Assembly: GCA_021776685.1 (NCBI GenBank) | Contig: JAJFFJ010000004.1 | Location: 1 to 64,000, forward strand | DNA: 64,000 bases | DNA from: Alphaproteobacteria bacterium | GTDB lineage: Bacteria > Pseudomonadota > Alphaproteobacteria > Bin65 | Direction: 5' to 3' | In this document: positions 42,960 to 56,312 of the stretch, piece by piece | Numbering within the stretch: position 1 is the first letter of the stretch | Layout: every line of letters starts with the position of its first letter | Notes under the pieces: model-generated | The model's input: the letters and a program-made list of their open reading frames with translations, nothing else | The model's database searches: none | Told to the model about the DNA's origin: nothing | Made by a program: the position numbers and the translations under genes

Positions 42960-44005
42960 CCGAGGCAGCCGAGGAGCGGCTGGTGGCGCCTGGGCCGGCA
43001 GGTGATGACGCCGCTGACACGCCGATCCGGCCGCAGCAGCTGGATGACTTTATCGGTCAGCCGGACCTGCGCGCCAATCTGAGCATCTTCATCCAGGCAG
43101 CGCGTCAACGCAGCGAGGCGCTGGACCATGTGCTGTTTCATGGCCCGCCGGGCCTCGGTAAGACTACCCTCGCCCGGATCGTCGCCCACGAGCTTGGAGT
43201 CGGCTTCCGGGCAACATCGGGGCCGGTGATTGCGCGTGCCGGCGATCTCGCAGCCATCCTGACCAACCTGCAAACCCATGACGTGCTGTTCATCGATGAA
43301 ATTCACCGGCTCAATCCGGCGGTGGAGGAAATTCTCTATCCGGCGATGGAGGATTTTGAACTCGACCTGATCATCGGCGAGGGGCCGGCGGCGCGCTCGG
43401 TGCGTATCGAGTTGCCGCGTTTCACCCTTGTGGGCGCAACCACCCGCTCGGGGTTGTTGACCACACCGCTACGCGAGCGATTCGGCATTCCGCTCCGGCT
43501 GGACTTCTATGCCGCGGACGACCTGGCGATTATCGTGGGGAGAGCAGCAGCGCTTATGGGCGTCCCGGTAAATGACGCCGGGGCGGTGGAGATCGCCAAG
43601 CGGTCCCGCGGGACCCCGCGGGTGGCGGTGCGCCTGCTGCGCCGGGTGCGCGACTTCGGCAGCGTCGAGGGGGTAACACAGATCGACGCCCAAGCCGCCG
43701 ATGCAGCCCTGCAGCGGCTGGATGTGGACGCGGGCGGCCTGGACCGCATGGACCGGCGCTACCTCACCGCTATTGCTGAAAAATACGGTGGCGGCCCCGT
43801 GGGCGTGGAAACCATGGCGGCGGTCCTGAGTGAGCAGCGGGACATGATCGAGGACGTAATCGAACCCTTCCTGATCCAGGCTGGCCTGCTGCAGCGCACG
43901 CCGCGCGGCCGGATGCTTACATCAGCAGCCTTCGGCTACCTGGGTCTGCCGGCGCCCGGCAAACCCGATCAGTTCGATATGCTTGCGGACCCCAGCGATG
44001 ACTGA
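42956..44005 (+). CDS. ruvB: Holliday junction helicase motor RuvB
   Basis: The 349-residue AAA+ ATPase has Walker [14 protein letters not shown], Walker [11 protein letters not shown], sensor [18 protein letters not shown] and an arginine finger in that stretch. The winged-helix C-terminus has [25 protein letters not shown]. It drives branch migration as a hexameric ring with RuvA. Its stop overlaps the ybgC start by 8 nt, joining it to the Tol region. Confidence 0.96.
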   Translation: MTEAAEERLVAPGPAGDDAADTPIRPQQLDDFIGQPDLRANLSIFIQAARQRSEALDHVLFHGPPGLGKTTLARIVAHELGVGFRATSGPVIARAGDLAAILTNLQTHDVLFIDEIHRLNPAVEEILYPAMEDFELDLIIGEGPAARSVRIELPRFTLVGATTRSGLLTTPLRERFGIPLRLDFYAADDLAIIVGRAAALMGVPVNDAGAVEIAKRSRGTPRVAVRLLRRVRDFGSVEGVTQIDAQAADAALQRLDVDAGGLDRMDRRYLTAIAEKYGGGPVGVETMAAVLSEQRDMIEDVIEPFLIQAGLLQRTPRGRMLTSAAFGYLGLPAPGKPDQFDMLADPSDD

Positions 44006-44483
44006 CGAGACCGCTGGCCTGCTGACCAGCGGCATCGGCGACGAAGAACGCCACATCCACATGTTCCCCATCCGGGTCTACTATGAGGATACCGACGCCG
44101 GGGGGATCGTATACCACGCGAACTATCTGAAATTCGCCGAACGCGCCCGCACTGAAATGCTGCGCCTGTCCGGCAGAGAGCAGTTTCGCATGATGGCAGA
44201 AGAAGGCATCGGATTTGCCGTACGGCAATGTCTGGTGGATTTTTACCGGCCGGCACATCTTGACGACGTGCTGGAAGTCCGCACAACCATTCGTCAGGTG
44301 GCGGGCGCAAGTCTGCGCTTGCAGCAGGACATCCACCGGAACGACGACCTTGTGGCAGGCCTGCAGGTTCGTCTGGCGGTAATGAATCGGCAGGGCCACC
44401 CTGTCAGATTGCCCCAGGATATTCGCGACTCTCTCGCGCCGCACGTGATAGAAAAAGAGCCCCCTTCAGCTGGATCCAGCTGA
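43998..44483 (+). CDS. ybgC: YbgC-type hotdog acyl-CoA thioesterase
   Basis: The 161-residue protein has the family signature [30 protein letters not shown], with the catalytic aspartate of YYEDTDAGG. YbgC is the first gene of the tol-pal cluster in proteobacteria and has been linked to phospholipid metabolism. ATG 43998 overlaps ruvB. It is 58 nt upstream of tolQ. Confidence 0.93.
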   Translation: MTDETAGLLTSGIGDEERHIHMFPIRVYYEDTDAGGIVYHANYLKFAERARTEMLRLSGREQFRMMAEEGIGFAVRQCLVDFYRPAHLDDVLEVRTTIRQVAGASLRLQQDIHRNDDLVAGLQVRLAVMNRQGHPVRLPQDIRDSLAPHVIEKEPPSAGSS

Positions 44484-44541
44484 CTCCCCTGCAATAAAAT
44501 CGCGCCACACAATCACCTTTTTGGACTTCTAAAGACCCGCC

Positions 44542-45419
<878 letters not shown>

Positions 45420-45420
<1 letters not shown>

Positions 45421-45854
45421 TGGCAATGCACCTCAACAATGGCGGCGGACGACGGCGGGCCTACCAGCCCATGTCGGAAATCAACGTCACCCCATTTGTC
45501 GACGTGATGCTGGTCCTGCTGGTGAGCTTCATGGTCACCGCTCCCTTGCTGGCGGTGGGTGTTCCGGTCGATATCCCCGAGAGCAAGGCGCAGAATATCA
45601 GCCGGCCCGACAAGCCGCTTGTGGTCTCAATTCGCGCGAATGGTGATGTGTATCTGCAAGAGACAAAGATTGAGCTTGCCTCACTCGTGGCCAAATTGCG
45701 CGCCATCACCAACAACAAGCGCGGCACCCGAATTTATGTGCGGGGTGATAAGGCGGTGGCCTACGGCCGTATAATGCAGGTAATGGGCACCGTCAGCAGC
45801 GCCGGGTTCCGCAAGGTAACCCTGCTGGCCAAACTGCCCGACGGCGGGCGATAG
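45420..45854 (+). CDS. tolR: Tol-Pal system protein TolR
   Basis: The 144-residue protein has one transmembrane helix (TPFVDVMLVLLVSFMVTAPLL), with the conserved aspartate D30 in the helix start, and a periplasmic domain ending GFRKVTLLAKLP. ATG 45420 overlaps the tolQ stop (TAATG). TolR couples proton flow to TolA. Confidence 0.95.
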
Positions 45855-45892
45855 GCTCGCAACAGGTAACGGGAAACTTATCGAGGCATTAC

Positions 45893-47053
45893 GTGCATCG
45901 CGGCCTCATCATTTCGGTCTTGCTCCACACGCTGGTGGTCCTTGCGTTCGCCATCGGCTTGCCATTTGTCAGCCAGCCGAAGGCTCAGCGGGTTGCCGAA
46001 TTCCCCGTCGAAATTGCCAACATCTCGGATATCACCAACCCGCCGAAAGGCAAGGCCAAAGCCAAAGCAACCAAGCCAAAGAAGGCCCGGAAAGCCCGGG
46101 CCGCCAAACCGGTAAAGCCCAAGCCGCCCAAGGCCAAACCCAAGGCCGTGAAAAAGCCGACGCCACCCGCCAAGAAACAGGTGGCCACCCTGGTTCAGCC
46201 AACCCAGCCGGCGGCAAAACCCAAACCAAAAAAGACGCCGCCCAAAAAGGCCGCCCCTGCCAAACCAAAAATAACTTCCCGCCCGACCCGGCGTCCCCAG
46301 CGTCCGGTGCGTAAGGCTGTCCTGCCCAAGCCGATCAAGAAGGTGGTGAAAAAACCAGTCAAAAAGGCTGCGGCCCCCAAGAACGACAAGGCAGTGAAAA
46401 AGGCGAAGCCCAAGAAAAGACCAAAAAAGGTCGCCGAAAAGCCCAAGCCCAAGCCGAAGAAAAAGCCAGCCAAAAAAGTTGCCAAGAAAAAGCCGGTAAA
46501 GAAGGTCGCTAAAAAAACAGTCCGCAAGCCCGCAAAAAAGGTCGCGCGCAAACCCAAGCGCAAGACCCGACAGGTCGCCTCACGAAAGCCCACGCGCAAG
46601 CCGCGCCGCAAGAAACGGATGGATGATATTTATAGCTTCCTGAAGAAGAAGAACGGCAAGGCTCGCACCCACCAGACAGCACAGCGGCGGACGGAACGGC
46701 GCGGCTCCCGCAGCCACCGGCCCAACCTGCCCTTGTCGATTTCGGAGCGCATGGCCATTGCGCGGCAGATCAAGCCGTGCTGGCGTTTTCCGCTAGGCGC
46801 AAAAGACGAGCGCACGCTAAGGGTGGAAATCCGCGTATGGATGGGGCGGGATGGTAAGCCCATCCGCCATCAGATTCTGGATCGAGGTCGCTATGGCCGC
46901 GATCCCTTCTTCCGCGCGGCGGCAGATGCCGGCATCCGCGCGATCTACAATCCCCGGTGCCTGCCCATCAGGCTCCCGGCAAGAAAATACGATACCTGGC
47001 GGGTCATGATACTTGACTTCGATCCAGCGAAAGTCAGCGAAGGGTCCCTATGA
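45893..47053 (+). CDS. tolA: Tol-Pal system protein TolA
   Basis: The 386-residue protein begins with a membrane anchor ([21 protein letters not shown]). A very Lys/Pro/Ala-rich linker (residues 45-265) follows. The C-terminal TolA/TonB-like domain ([38 protein letters not shown]) starts near residue 278. TolA spans the periplasm and contacts TolB and Pal. The start GTG at 45893 follows a short gap after tolR. The linker's codon bias makes false frames in other phases. Confidence 0.93.
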   Translation: MHRGLIISVLLHTLVVLAFAIGLPFVSQPKAQRVAEFPVEIANISDITNPPKGKAKAKATKPKKARKARAAKPVKPKPPKAKPKAVKKPTPPAKKQVATLVQPTQPAAKPKPKKTPPKKAAPAKPKITSRPTRRPQRPVRKAVLPKPIKKVVKKPVKKAAAPKNDKAVKKAKPKKRPKKVAEKPKPKPKKKPAKKVAKKKPVKKVAKKTVRKPAKKVARKPKRKTRQVASRKPTRKPRRKKRMDDIYSFLKKKNGKARTHQTAQRRTERRGSRSHRPNLPLSISERMAIARQIKPCWRFPLGAKDERTLRVEIRVWMGRDGKPIRHQILDRGRYGRDPFFRAAADAGIRAIYNPRCLPIRLPARKYDTWRVMILDFDPAKVSEGSL

Positions 47054-48357
47054 AGATAAATGGCGTAGTTCTGAAATGGTTTGCACCAGTGCTCCTGGTG
47101 GGCTTGGCAACGCCGGCGCTGGCGCAAAACGAACCGCGAGTGGTCATCGGCGACCCGGAATTCAAACCGCTGCCTATTGCAATCACCACGCCCACCGGCA
47201 GCGCCATGGGCAAGCGGATTGCGGCCGTGGTGTCCGCCAACCTGAAAGGTACCGGCCTGTTCCGCATTATCGACCCGGCTGCCTTCATTCAAAAGGCCGC
47301 CGCCGCGTCGGTACGCCCGCGCTTCCCTGACTGGAAGGTGATCGGCGCCGAGGCGCTGGTGACCGGCCGCATCCGGACCAATCCGAATGGCGAAATCCGC
47401 CTGGAATACAGGCTATGGAACGTGGCGGGCGGCAGCCAGATGGTTGGCCGGGCGCTGGAAGGTCCCGCGAAATTATGGCGGCGTCTGGCACACAAGATGT
47501 CAGACGGCATCTACAAACGGCTGACTGGCGAAGGCGGCTATTTCGACACCCGCATCGTTTATATCGCGGAAAGCGGCCCGGTTACGCGCCGGATCAAGCG
47601 CCTTGCCATCATGGACCAGGACGGCGCGAATCACCGTTTTCTGACCGACGGGCGGCATCTCGTACTGACCCCCCGTTTTTCGCCAAACACCCAGGAAATC
47701 ACCTACCTGGCCTACGTGAACAGCCGCCCGCGGGTTTACATCTACAATCTGGACAGCGGCCGGCGGGAAGCGGTGGGTTCATTTCCGGGCATGACCTTTG
47801 CGCCGCGCTTCTCCCCTGACGGCAACAAAATCGTCATGAGCATCGAGCGCGCCGGCAATTCCGAAATCTACACCATGGACCTGCGCACACGGGTGACGTC
47901 GCGGTTGACCAACAATCCGTCGATCGACACCTCGCCTTCCTATTCACCTGATGGCAAACGCATCACCTTCAATTCCGACCGCAGCGGCCGCCAAAAGATC
48001 TATGTGATGAATGCGGACGGCTCTGGTGTTGTCCGCATCAGCAATGGCGTCGGCAGGTACGCCACGCCGGTTTGGTCTCCCCGCGGTGACCGGATCGCCT
48101 TCACTAAAATGGAGGGCGGCGCCTTCAAGATCGGCATCATGGACCCGGATGGCGACAACGAGAAAATCCTGACTAACGGTTTTCTGGCGGAAGGCCCCAC
48201 CTGGGCGCCGAACGGCCGCGTGCTGATGTTTTTCAAACAGGGCCGCGGCGGACAGGCGCAGATCTATACCATCGATATCACTGGCCGGAACGAACAGCGG
48301 GCCAAGACGCCCGCCTCCGGCTCCGATCCGGCGTGGTCGCCGCTTTTGAAGAACTGA
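47050..48357 (+). CDS. tolB: Tol-Pal system protein TolB
   Basis: The 435-residue periplasmic protein has a signal peptide ([20 protein letters not shown]). An N-terminal domain follows, then a six-bladed beta-propeller with repeated [13 protein letters not shown]- and [13 protein letters not shown]-type WD40-like motifs. TolB binds Pal at the outer membrane. ATG 47050 overlaps the tolA stop as ATGA. Confidence 0.96.
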   Translation: MKINGVVLKWFAPVLLVGLATPALAQNEPRVVIGDPEFKPLPIAITTPTGSAMGKRIAAVVSANLKGTGLFRIIDPAAFIQKAAAASVRPRFPDWKVIGAEALVTGRIRTNPNGEIRLEYRLWNVAGGSQMVGRALEGPAKLWRRLAHKMSDGIYKRLTGEGGYFDTRIVYIAESGPVTRRIKRLAIMDQDGANHRFLTDGRHLVLTPRFSPNTQEITYLAYVNSRPRVYIYNLDSGRREAVGSFPGMTFAPRFSPDGNKIVMSIERAGNSEIYTMDLRTRVTSRLTNNPSIDTSPSYSPDGKRITFNSDRSGRQKIYVMNADGSGVVRISNGVGRYATPVWSPRGDRIAFTKMEGGAFKIGIMDPDGDNEKILTNGFLAEGPTWAPNGRVLMFFKQGRGGQAQIYTIDITGRNEQRAKTPASGSDPAWSPLLKN

Positions 48358-48465
48358 ACTTGAAGAATTGGGCCAACAGGTAGAAAGTCCAAAGTCACTA
48401 TCCCCGCGGCTGGAACTGACTCAGATCCGCCCGCATCAACAACCTATAAGGAACGGGGAAAAAGA

Positions 48466-48981
48466 ATGAAGTATGTGAAACTCATCGCTGTGCTGGTTTT
48501 CGCGGCCGGCCTGGGCGCGTGCAGCAGCGTCGACAAAAAAACCGACGGCGCCGGCAGCAAAGGCGGCAGTGGCGCCGGCAACGGCAGCCGTCCCGCGGCA
48601 ACTGCGTCCTGGAGCGACTACACCAGCAAGACCAAGAATGGCTATTCCGACCGGGTGTTCTTCTCCTACGACCGGCACGAGCTGAGTGCGGAAGCGCGCC
48701 AGACCATCGAGGCATGGTCACGTTGGCTGCGGGCCCATCCGGATGCCACCATCCTGGTGGAAGGTCATACCGACGAGCGGGGCACCCGTGAATACAATCT
48801 GGCCCTTGGGGCCCGCCGCGCGACAGCGGTAAAGAACTACCTCACCGCGCTGGGCACTTCCGGCAGACGGCTGCGGACCATTTCCTACGGCAAGGAACGG
48901 CCTTCGGTTGCCGGATCTACCGAGCGTTCCTGGTCTGAAAACCGCCGTGGTGTTGCCCGGCCCCGTGGTGGCGGATCCTGA
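48466..48981 (+). CDS. pal: Peptidoglycan-associated lipoprotein Pal
   Basis: The 171-residue protein has a lipobox LGAC (C19) after a signal, then a Gly/Ser/Lys-rich linker. An OmpA-like domain follows: VFFSYDRHELSAEARQTIEAWSRWL and LVEGHTDERGTREYNLALGARRA bind meso-diaminopimelate. It anchors the outer membrane to peptidoglycan. An AAGGAACGGGG site lies upstream. The 108-nt gap from tolB may hold a second promoter. Confidence 0.96.
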   Translation: MKYVKLIAVLVFAAGLGACSSVDKKTDGAGSKGGSGAGNGSRPAATASWSDYTSKTKNGYSDRVFFSYDRHELSAEARQTIEAWSRWLRAHPDATILVEGHTDERGTREYNLALGARRATAVKNYLTALGTSGRRLRTISYGKERPSVAGSTERSWSENRRGVARPRGGGS

Positions 48982-49090
48982 TTGCGCAGGGCGCAGCCGG
49001 TAGCGCATTCCCTCGCAATCGCCCCTGCCGCGCCCTAGTTTCGCCAAGAAAACTCGATAGCTCTGTGTGTAACAAGCGAACGACTGAAAA

Positions 49091-50050
49091 ATGGAGCACC
49101 ACGGCATGACCATGCCCTGGGGAACTAGATTACCGAGCGCGGGCCGCATGCGCGGCGCGTCTCTGGTGTTGGCAGCGGCAGGAATTTGCATCTTCTGTAT
49201 CCAAGCCGTCGGCATCGCGTCGGCACAGACGTCTGACGGTCGGGCGCTTCAGCGCCAGGTGCAGGAATTGAAGAGCCAGGTCAGCGACCTGCGTCGTCGA
49301 CTTGCAAACATGCGTGCGGAACTTCGACAAGGCGCCGGCCCCCGGGCCCGCAAGATTTCCCAGGAAGAAATCCCGCCCACCGTCGCGGCGCGGTTTGAGG
49401 TTCGGATGAGCCAACTGGAACGGTCGATCCGCAAGCTTACCGGCAAGGTGGAAGATCTGTCCTTCTCGGTGAGGCGGTCGCGGAAGGACAGCAAAAAGCT
49501 CGAGAATGATTTCGAATACCGCATCAGCAAGCTGGAACGTGGTGCGCCCAGCGGCGGCGCCAAGGCCACGGGCAGCCGTGTCGACCCTCCCAAACGCGCG
49601 CCTGCGACCGGATCAGCCCAGGACCGGGCCGCTCCCGCAGCGAAGGCAGGCGTCCTGCCCGCCGGCACCCCGGCGCAGCAATACCGGTTCGCCTATGGCC
49701 TGATGCGGCGGCGCGAGAACGACAAGGCCATTCAGGCCTTCCAGGAGTTCGTCAAGAAACACCCGCGGTCGCGCCTGTCCGGCAATGCCTATCATTGGCT
49801 GGGCCAGCTCTATTTCGACCGGCGCAAATACACCAACGCGGCACAGAATTTTGCGGCCGGGTATCAGAAGTTTAAACGGCATGCGCGGGCGGCAGAAAAT
49901 CTGCTGATGCTTGGTGTGTCGCTGGCCAGGATCAAAAAGAAGAACCTGGCTTGCCAGAGCTTCGCCGAACTCCGCTCAAGCTTCCCCAACACGGCGCCGC
50001 AGGTGCGCCGCCGCGCCCGGGTTGAGAGACGAAAGCTTGGCTGCCGCTGA
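49091..50050 (+). CDS. cpoB: Cell division coordinator CpoB (YbgF)
   Basis: The 319-residue periplasmic protein has a signal peptide (MRGASLVLAAAGICIFCIQA within residues 17-40). A coiled coil follows (residues 50-75, LQRQVQELKSQVSDLRRRL). TPR repeats then form the C-terminal half (YRFAYGLMRRRENDKAIQAFQEFVKKHPRSRLSGNAYHWLGQL). CpoB links Tol-Pal to cell-wall synthesis at division. The start could be ATG 49091 or ATG 49106. Confidence 0.9.
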   Translation: MEHHGMTMPWGTRLPSAGRMRGASLVLAAAGICIFCIQAVGIASAQTSDGRALQRQVQELKSQVSDLRRRLANMRAELRQGAGPRARKISQEEIPPTVAARFEVRMSQLERSIRKLTGKVEDLSFSVRRSRKDSKKLENDFEYRISKLERGAPSGGAKATGSRVDPPKRAPATGSAQDRAAPAAKAGVLPAGTPAQQYRFAYGLMRRRENDKAIQAFQEFVKKHPRSRLSGNAYHWLGQLYFDRRKYTNAAQNFAAGYQKFKRHARAAENLLMLGVSLARIKKKNLACQSFAELRSSFPNTAPQVRRRARVERRKLGCR

Positions 50051-51473
50051 CGCGGCAGCCCACGGCTCCGACCACAGGCCTGATATCGGGCCTGACCCCT
50101 GCGCGGGACGCGGCCACGACACCCTGACAGATTATTTCGACGGCGCCATGGCCGCTATCGGCGGTTGGGAGGCCGCGCCCCATCTCGCCATCGCAGTCTC
50201 CGGCGGGCCTGACAGTCTGGCATTGTGCCTGTTGGCCCATACGTGGGCCGACCGCCAAGGAGGCGCCATCACAGCGCTAACCGTCGACCATGGATTGAGA
50301 CCAGACTCCGCGGCCGAGGCCCGGCAAGTAGGCGCGTGGCTCACGACCCATGGCATCGATCACCGCATTCTCAGATGGCGTGGGGTAAAGCCTTCTCGGG
50401 CCGTCCAGGAGACCGCGCGGGCAGCACGCTATGTTCTGCTGGATGAGGCCTGCCAAGGCCTGGGATGTCTTCACGTGCTGGTGGGACATCACCGCGACGA
50501 CCAGCTGGAGACCATCCGCATGCGGGCGGCGCGGCAGCCCGCGGGTCCGGGGCTAGCGGGAATGGCGACCGTTACCGAACGCGCCCATTGCCGCTTGGTG
50601 CGGCCCCTCCTGACCATGCCCAAATCATCGTTGAAGACATACCTGGCTGCTGCGGGCCAGTCCTGGATCGACGATCCCTCCAACCAAGATCCCGCCTTTG
50701 AACGCGCGAGCCTGCGCGAACTCCCGCTCTCGGACGCCGCCAATCGCGAGCTGTGGCGTGATGCCGAGTTTGCCGGTCACACACGGCAAATCGCGGAACG
50801 AGAGGCTGCAAGATTGTTGGCCCACCACTATCGGGTGGACGCCAGAGGTTTCGCCTCCTTCGATGCCGGTGCCCTCGCGCCTGGCCAGGGCGGTCGTGTC
50901 GAGGCGCTGTCCGCCGCTGTTACGATGATCGGCGGCGGCGCTTACCCGCCCGCTGAGTCTGTAGTCCGCGCCCTCGCCGACCGCATCTACGGTGAACTGG
51001 ATTTTCGAGGCGCAACCTTGGGCGGTTGCCAGGTGAGTCCTGTCAGCGGCAGCCCGGTGCAGGGTCGATGGTTGACGATCTGCCGGGAGGTGGGACGTAT
51101 CGCGTCGCCCACACCGATCGCGGTGAACAAATGGGCCACCTGGGACAACCGCTTCAGACTATGTCTGTCAGGTCCCGACCAACCGCCGGCGGGCGAGGGC
51201 CTGTTGGCAGGCGCGCTTGGTGAAACCGGATGGTCACAGCTTGGTGACGATGTCCGGGACGCTGCCCGGCGCAAAATCCCGCCTTCTGCCCGAAATTCAT
51301 TGCCTGCGCTGTTCCGTGACGGCGAGCTGATGGCAACGCCATATTTACCCTTTACGAAGAGGTTGCCGCCAGAATTCACCTTCGAAGCGGTGCTCCGGCC
51401 CCAACGTTTTCTGACAGACGCCGGATTTCGCCCAACTCCCGCCCTTGCGGGCCTTGGAAAGGCCATTGTTTAA
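50037..51473 (+). CDS. tilS: tRNA(Ile)-lysidine synthetase
   Basis: The PP-loop SGGPDSLALCLLA, the HHRDDQLET motif and the C-terminal domain (RKIPPSARNSLPALFRDGELMATPYL) identify TilS, which modifies C34 of tRNA-Ile(CAU) to lysidine. The start is uncertain. TTG 50037 overlaps the cpoB end and gives 478 residues with a DTLTDYFDGAMAAIGGWE leader similar to other alphaproteobacterial TilS. ATG 50148 would leave only 16 residues before the PP-loop serine. The order cpoB-tilS-ftsH is typical. Confidence 0.9.
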   Translation: MAAADAAAHGSDHRPDIGPDPCAGRGHDTLTDYFDGAMAAIGGWEAAPHLAIAVSGGPDSLALCLLAHTWADRQGGAITALTVDHGLRPDSAAEARQVGAWLTTHGIDHRILRWRGVKPSRAVQETARAARYVLLDEACQGLGCLHVLVGHHRDDQLETIRMRAARQPAGPGLAGMATVTERAHCRLVRPLLTMPKSSLKTYLAAAGQSWIDDPSNQDPAFERASLRELPLSDAANRELWRDAEFAGHTRQIAEREAARLLAHHYRVDARGFASFDAGALAPGQGGRVEALSAAVTMIGGGAYPPAESVVRALADRIYGELDFRGATLGGCQVSPVSGSPVQGRWLTICREVGRIASPTPIAVNKWATWDNRFRLCLSGPDQPPAGEGLLAGALGETGWSQLGDDVRDAARRKIPPSARNSLPALFRDGELMATPYLPFTKRLPPEFTFEAVLRPQRFLTDAGFRPTPALAGLGKAIV

Positions 51474-51566
51474 TGGCTGAAAGACCCTATCTGTGGGTCT
51501 ACCCATGAATTACCGTCCGCGGCCGCAGGGGAGGCCCTGTGCGCGACGTGATGAAAGGCCGAGCAG

Positions 51567-53507
<1,941 letters not shown>

Positions 53508-53547
53508 GGTTCGTTTACAGCCGTAGCCCACCGGAGGACCGTCTGCC

Positions 53548-54468
53548 ATGACGGACCCGAAATCCCCTGAAATTGTGCCCAATTTTGTGCTTGTGGATGA
53601 GCCGGCGGGAAACCACCCCGCCGGCCCCAATGTTCGTGAGACGGAAATCCGCGTCTGGGATGACTGGCTCAATCTCACAAAGCCGCTGGTTATGGGCATC
53701 TTGAATGTGACGCCAGACAGTTTCTCAGACGGCGGCGATCACATTGAAATCGAGACCGCCCTTAATCGTGCCCGTCAAATCTGGGATGAAGGCGCCAACC
53801 TTATCGACGTCGGGGGCGAATCCACCCGCCCGGGCGCCACCGCCGTGGATTCGGAGACCGAACTCGACCGCATCATGCCGGTGGTCAACCATAGTGCCGC
53901 GGCGGGTGACCCTCTCTCCATCGACACCCGCAACGCCGACGTCATGCGCGAGACCATTGCCGCTATGGGCGCTTATGGCGCTCCCTGTGTCATCAATGAT
54001 GTCAGCGCTTTGACAAATGACCCTGAGAGTCTTGGCGTTGTCGCAGGCTCAGACGCGCTCGTGGTGCTTATGCATATGCAGGGCAGCCCGGCGACGATGA
54101 ATGACGATCCCCGCTATGCCGATGTGGTGGCCGAGGTTCGGGACTACCTGGCCGCACGGGCGGCAGCGGCCATGGACGCCGGCATCGCGAAGGGCCGCAT
54201 TGCGATTGACCCGGGCCTGGGCTTCGGAAAATCCCACACCCACAATCTCGCGCTCCTGCACAACCTCGAGCAAATAGTCGAGCTCGGCTATCCCGTCATG
54301 ATCGGGGCTTCGCGTAAGCTAGCCGCCTGGTCAGCAGCTGAATCCGTACGGCTGGCGGTTTCCACAACAGCAGCCGTCATTGCTGCACAGAAAGGCGTCG
54401 CCATCATTCGCGTCCACGATGTGGCGGAAACCCGCGTCGCCCTGAAAATCGCCGGTTTCGATATCTAG
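53548..54468 (+). CDS. folP: Dihydropteroate synthase
   Basis: The 306-residue enzyme carries GILNVTPDSFSDGGDH and the pterin-phosphate loop LIDVGGESTRPGA. INDVSAL and GIAKGRIAIDPGLGFGKS follow. It joins p-aminobenzoate to hydroxymethyl-dihydropterin in folate synthesis. About 40 N-terminal residues precede the barrel, a little longer than average. AGGAGG is upstream. Confidence 0.95.
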   Translation: MTDPKSPEIVPNFVLVDEPAGNHPAGPNVRETEIRVWDDWLNLTKPLVMGILNVTPDSFSDGGDHIEIETALNRARQIWDEGANLIDVGGESTRPGATAVDSETELDRIMPVVNHSAAAGDPLSIDTRNADVMRETIAAMGAYGAPCVINDVSALTNDPESLGVVAGSDALVVLMHMQGSPATMNDDPRYADVVAEVRDYLAARAAAAMDAGIAKGRIAIDPGLGFGKSHTHNLALLHNLEQIVELGYPVMIGASRKLAAWSAAESVRLAVSTTAAVIAAQKGVAIIRVHDVAETRVALKIAGFDI

Positions 54469-54539
54469 GACCGCCAACTGCGCTGCTGGCCCCAGCGGCC
54501 CGGGCACAGTATGGTTGGCCGCCAGCAAAGGGGACATAC

Positions 54540-54926
54540 ATGCGGACGCTACTGACCACACTGATTGTCGTTGCATTGAGCGCTTCCGGCGCCTTCGCCA
54601 AGGACCTCACCTTCCAGGCAGGACAGGACAAGCTGGAGATTCCGGGCCGCAGCATCGAGCAGGTGGCCGTTGGCTATAGCCAGAGCCAGGGTGACTATCT
54701 GGAGATCAAGCTCGGCAAAACGGCGACCCGCGACTTCGCTGAGTTCACCAAGAAGCACAACGGCCGGGTGGTCTCCACACGGGTTGGCGATCTTGTGGTC
54801 AGCAAGGGCATCCGGATCATGGAGATGATTACGGGCGGAGAACTCAAGCTGAGTGGCATCGACGCCAAGACCGTGATCGCCGCCTACCGCCAGCTCCGCG
54901 CGCGGATGGTCAAAGGCAAACGCTAA
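54540..54926 (+). CDS. Secreted protein resembling the SecD periplasmic P1 head
   Basis: The 128-residue protein has a Sec signal (MRTLLTTLIVVALSASGAFA). Its mature sequence FAEFTKKHNGRVVSTRVGDLVVSKGIRIMEMITGGELKLSGIDAKTVIAA follows the pattern of SecD P1-head repeats (F-t-x-x-x-x-G-k...i...i.g.f.itGi...eA). It is free-standing, without SecD membrane helices. A role in protein export or folding at the inner membrane is inferred. It lies between folP and glmM. Confidence 0.6.
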   Translation: MRTLLTTLIVVALSASGAFAKDLTFQAGQDKLEIPGRSIEQVAVGYSQSQGDYLEIKLGKTATRDFAEFTKKHNGRVVSTRVGDLVVSKGIRIMEMITGGELKLSGIDAKTVIAAYRQLRARMVKGKR

Positions 54927-54953
54927 AAGCGGGTGCAGCGAGGGTCCAACACC

Positions 54954-56312
54954 ATGGCACGCAAACTTTTCGGCACCGACGGTATCCGCGGCCAGGCGAA
55001 CCTGGAGCCAATAACCGCGCAGACCGCATTGACGCTGGCGCTGGCGGCGGGACGTTGGTTCAGGCGGGGCGATCACCGGCACCGTGTGGTCATCGGCAAA
55101 GATACCCGTCTGTCCGGCTATATGGTCGAACCGGCGCTGACATCCGGATTTGTCTCAATGGGCATGGATGTGGTGTTGGTTGGGCCGATGCCGACGCCTG
55201 CCATCGCCATGCTGGTGCCGTCCCTGCGGGCGGACCTGGGTGTGGTTATCTCCGCTTCGCATAATCCCTATCAGGATAACGGCATCAAGCTATTCGGCCC
55301 GAATGGCTACAAGCTCTCGGACGAAATCGAGCTTGAGATTGAAGCGCTGATGGAAGACAGCGCCGGCGGGCATCTGGCGCCGTCGTCAGATCTGGGCCGC
55401 GCCTGGCGCCTGGACGACGCCCCTGGCCGCTATATGGAATTCGCCAAGCGCACGTTTCCCACTGGTCTTCGACTGGACGGAATGAAGATCTGCATCGATT
55501 GCGCCCATGGCGCGGCCTACAAGGTTGCGCCCACGGTACTGTTTGAACTCGGAGCAGAAGTGATTCCCCTGGGCGTGTCCCCGGACGGCTTCAACATTAA
55601 TAAGGAAAGCGGCGCGACTGCGCCGCAGGAGCTGGCCGCCGCGGTGGTCGCCCATGGCGCCCATGTGGGCATCGCGCTGGACGGCGACGCGGACCGGGTC
55701 GTGATTGTGGACGAGGCTGGCACGATCATCGACGGTGACGCGCTGATGGCCGTGATCGCCACATGGTGGCGGGATCGCGACCGGCTGCGCGGCGGCGGCA
55801 TCGTCACCACGGTAATGTCCAATCTGGGGCTCGAACGCTATCTGAAGACCCTCAATCTGGGCCTCATCCGCACCCAGGTGGGTGATCGCTATGTGATCGA
55901 GGAAATGCGGGAGCATGGCTACAACGTCGGCGGCGAACAGTCCGGCCATATCATCCTGTCCGACTACAACACCACCGGCGACGGGTTGATCGCGGCGCTT
56001 CAGGTGCTGGCGGTTCTAGTAGCCGATGGCAGGCCTGCAAGCGACATGGGGCGCCTGTTCGAGCCGGTGCCTCAACTCCTCAAAAATGTGCGCTATGAGC
56101 GGGGCAATGGCGCAATGCCCCTGGAACTGGATTCGGTTCAGTCCGCAATCGCAGCCGGCAAGGATCGGCTGGGCGACGGCGGACGACTGGTCATTCGCCC
56201 GTCAGGCACCGAGCCCCTGATCCGGGTCATGGCCGAAGGCGACGACTCCGACCTGGTTACAGCCGTTGTCGACGATATCTGCGCCGCCGTAGAGCAGGCC
56301 GCGGGCGCATGA
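54954..56312 (+). CDS. glmM: Phosphoglucosamine mutase
   Basis: The 452-residue protein from ATG 54954 has [16 protein letters not shown], the phosphoserine loop [16 protein letters not shown], the metal loop LDGDADRV and the C-terminal [12 protein letters not shown]. It converts glucosamine 6-phosphate to 1-phosphate for UDP-GlcNAc. The placement after ftsH-folP is conserved. It overlaps thiD by 4 nt (ATGA). Confidence 0.96.
   Translation: MARKLFGTDGIRGQANLEPITAQTALTLALAAGRWFRRGDHRHRVVIGKDTRLSGYMVEPALTSGFVSMGMDVVLVGPMPTPAIAMLVPSLRADLGVVISASHNPYQDNGIKLFGPNGYKLSDEIELEIEALMEDSAGGHLAPSSDLGRAWRLDDAPGRYMEFAKRTFPTGLRLDGMKICIDCAHGAAYKVAPTVLFELGAEVIPLGVSPDGFNINKESGATAPQELAAAVVAHGAHVGIALDGDADRVVIVDEAGTIIDGDALMAVIATWWRDRDRLRGGGIVTTVMSNLGLERYLKTLNLGLIRTQVGDRYVIEEMREHGYNVGGEQSGHIILSDYNTTGDGLIAALQVLAVLVADGRPASDMGRLFEPVPQLLKNVRYERGNGAMPLELDSVQSAIAAGKDRLGDGGRLVIRPSGTEPLIRVMAEGDDSDLVTAVVDDICAAVEQAAGA

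Noticed and set aside
51482-51500. AGACCC/GGGTCT hairpin between tilS and ftsH
   Set aside because: Six-base stem without a T-run or conservation evidence; too weak to call a terminator or thermosensor.
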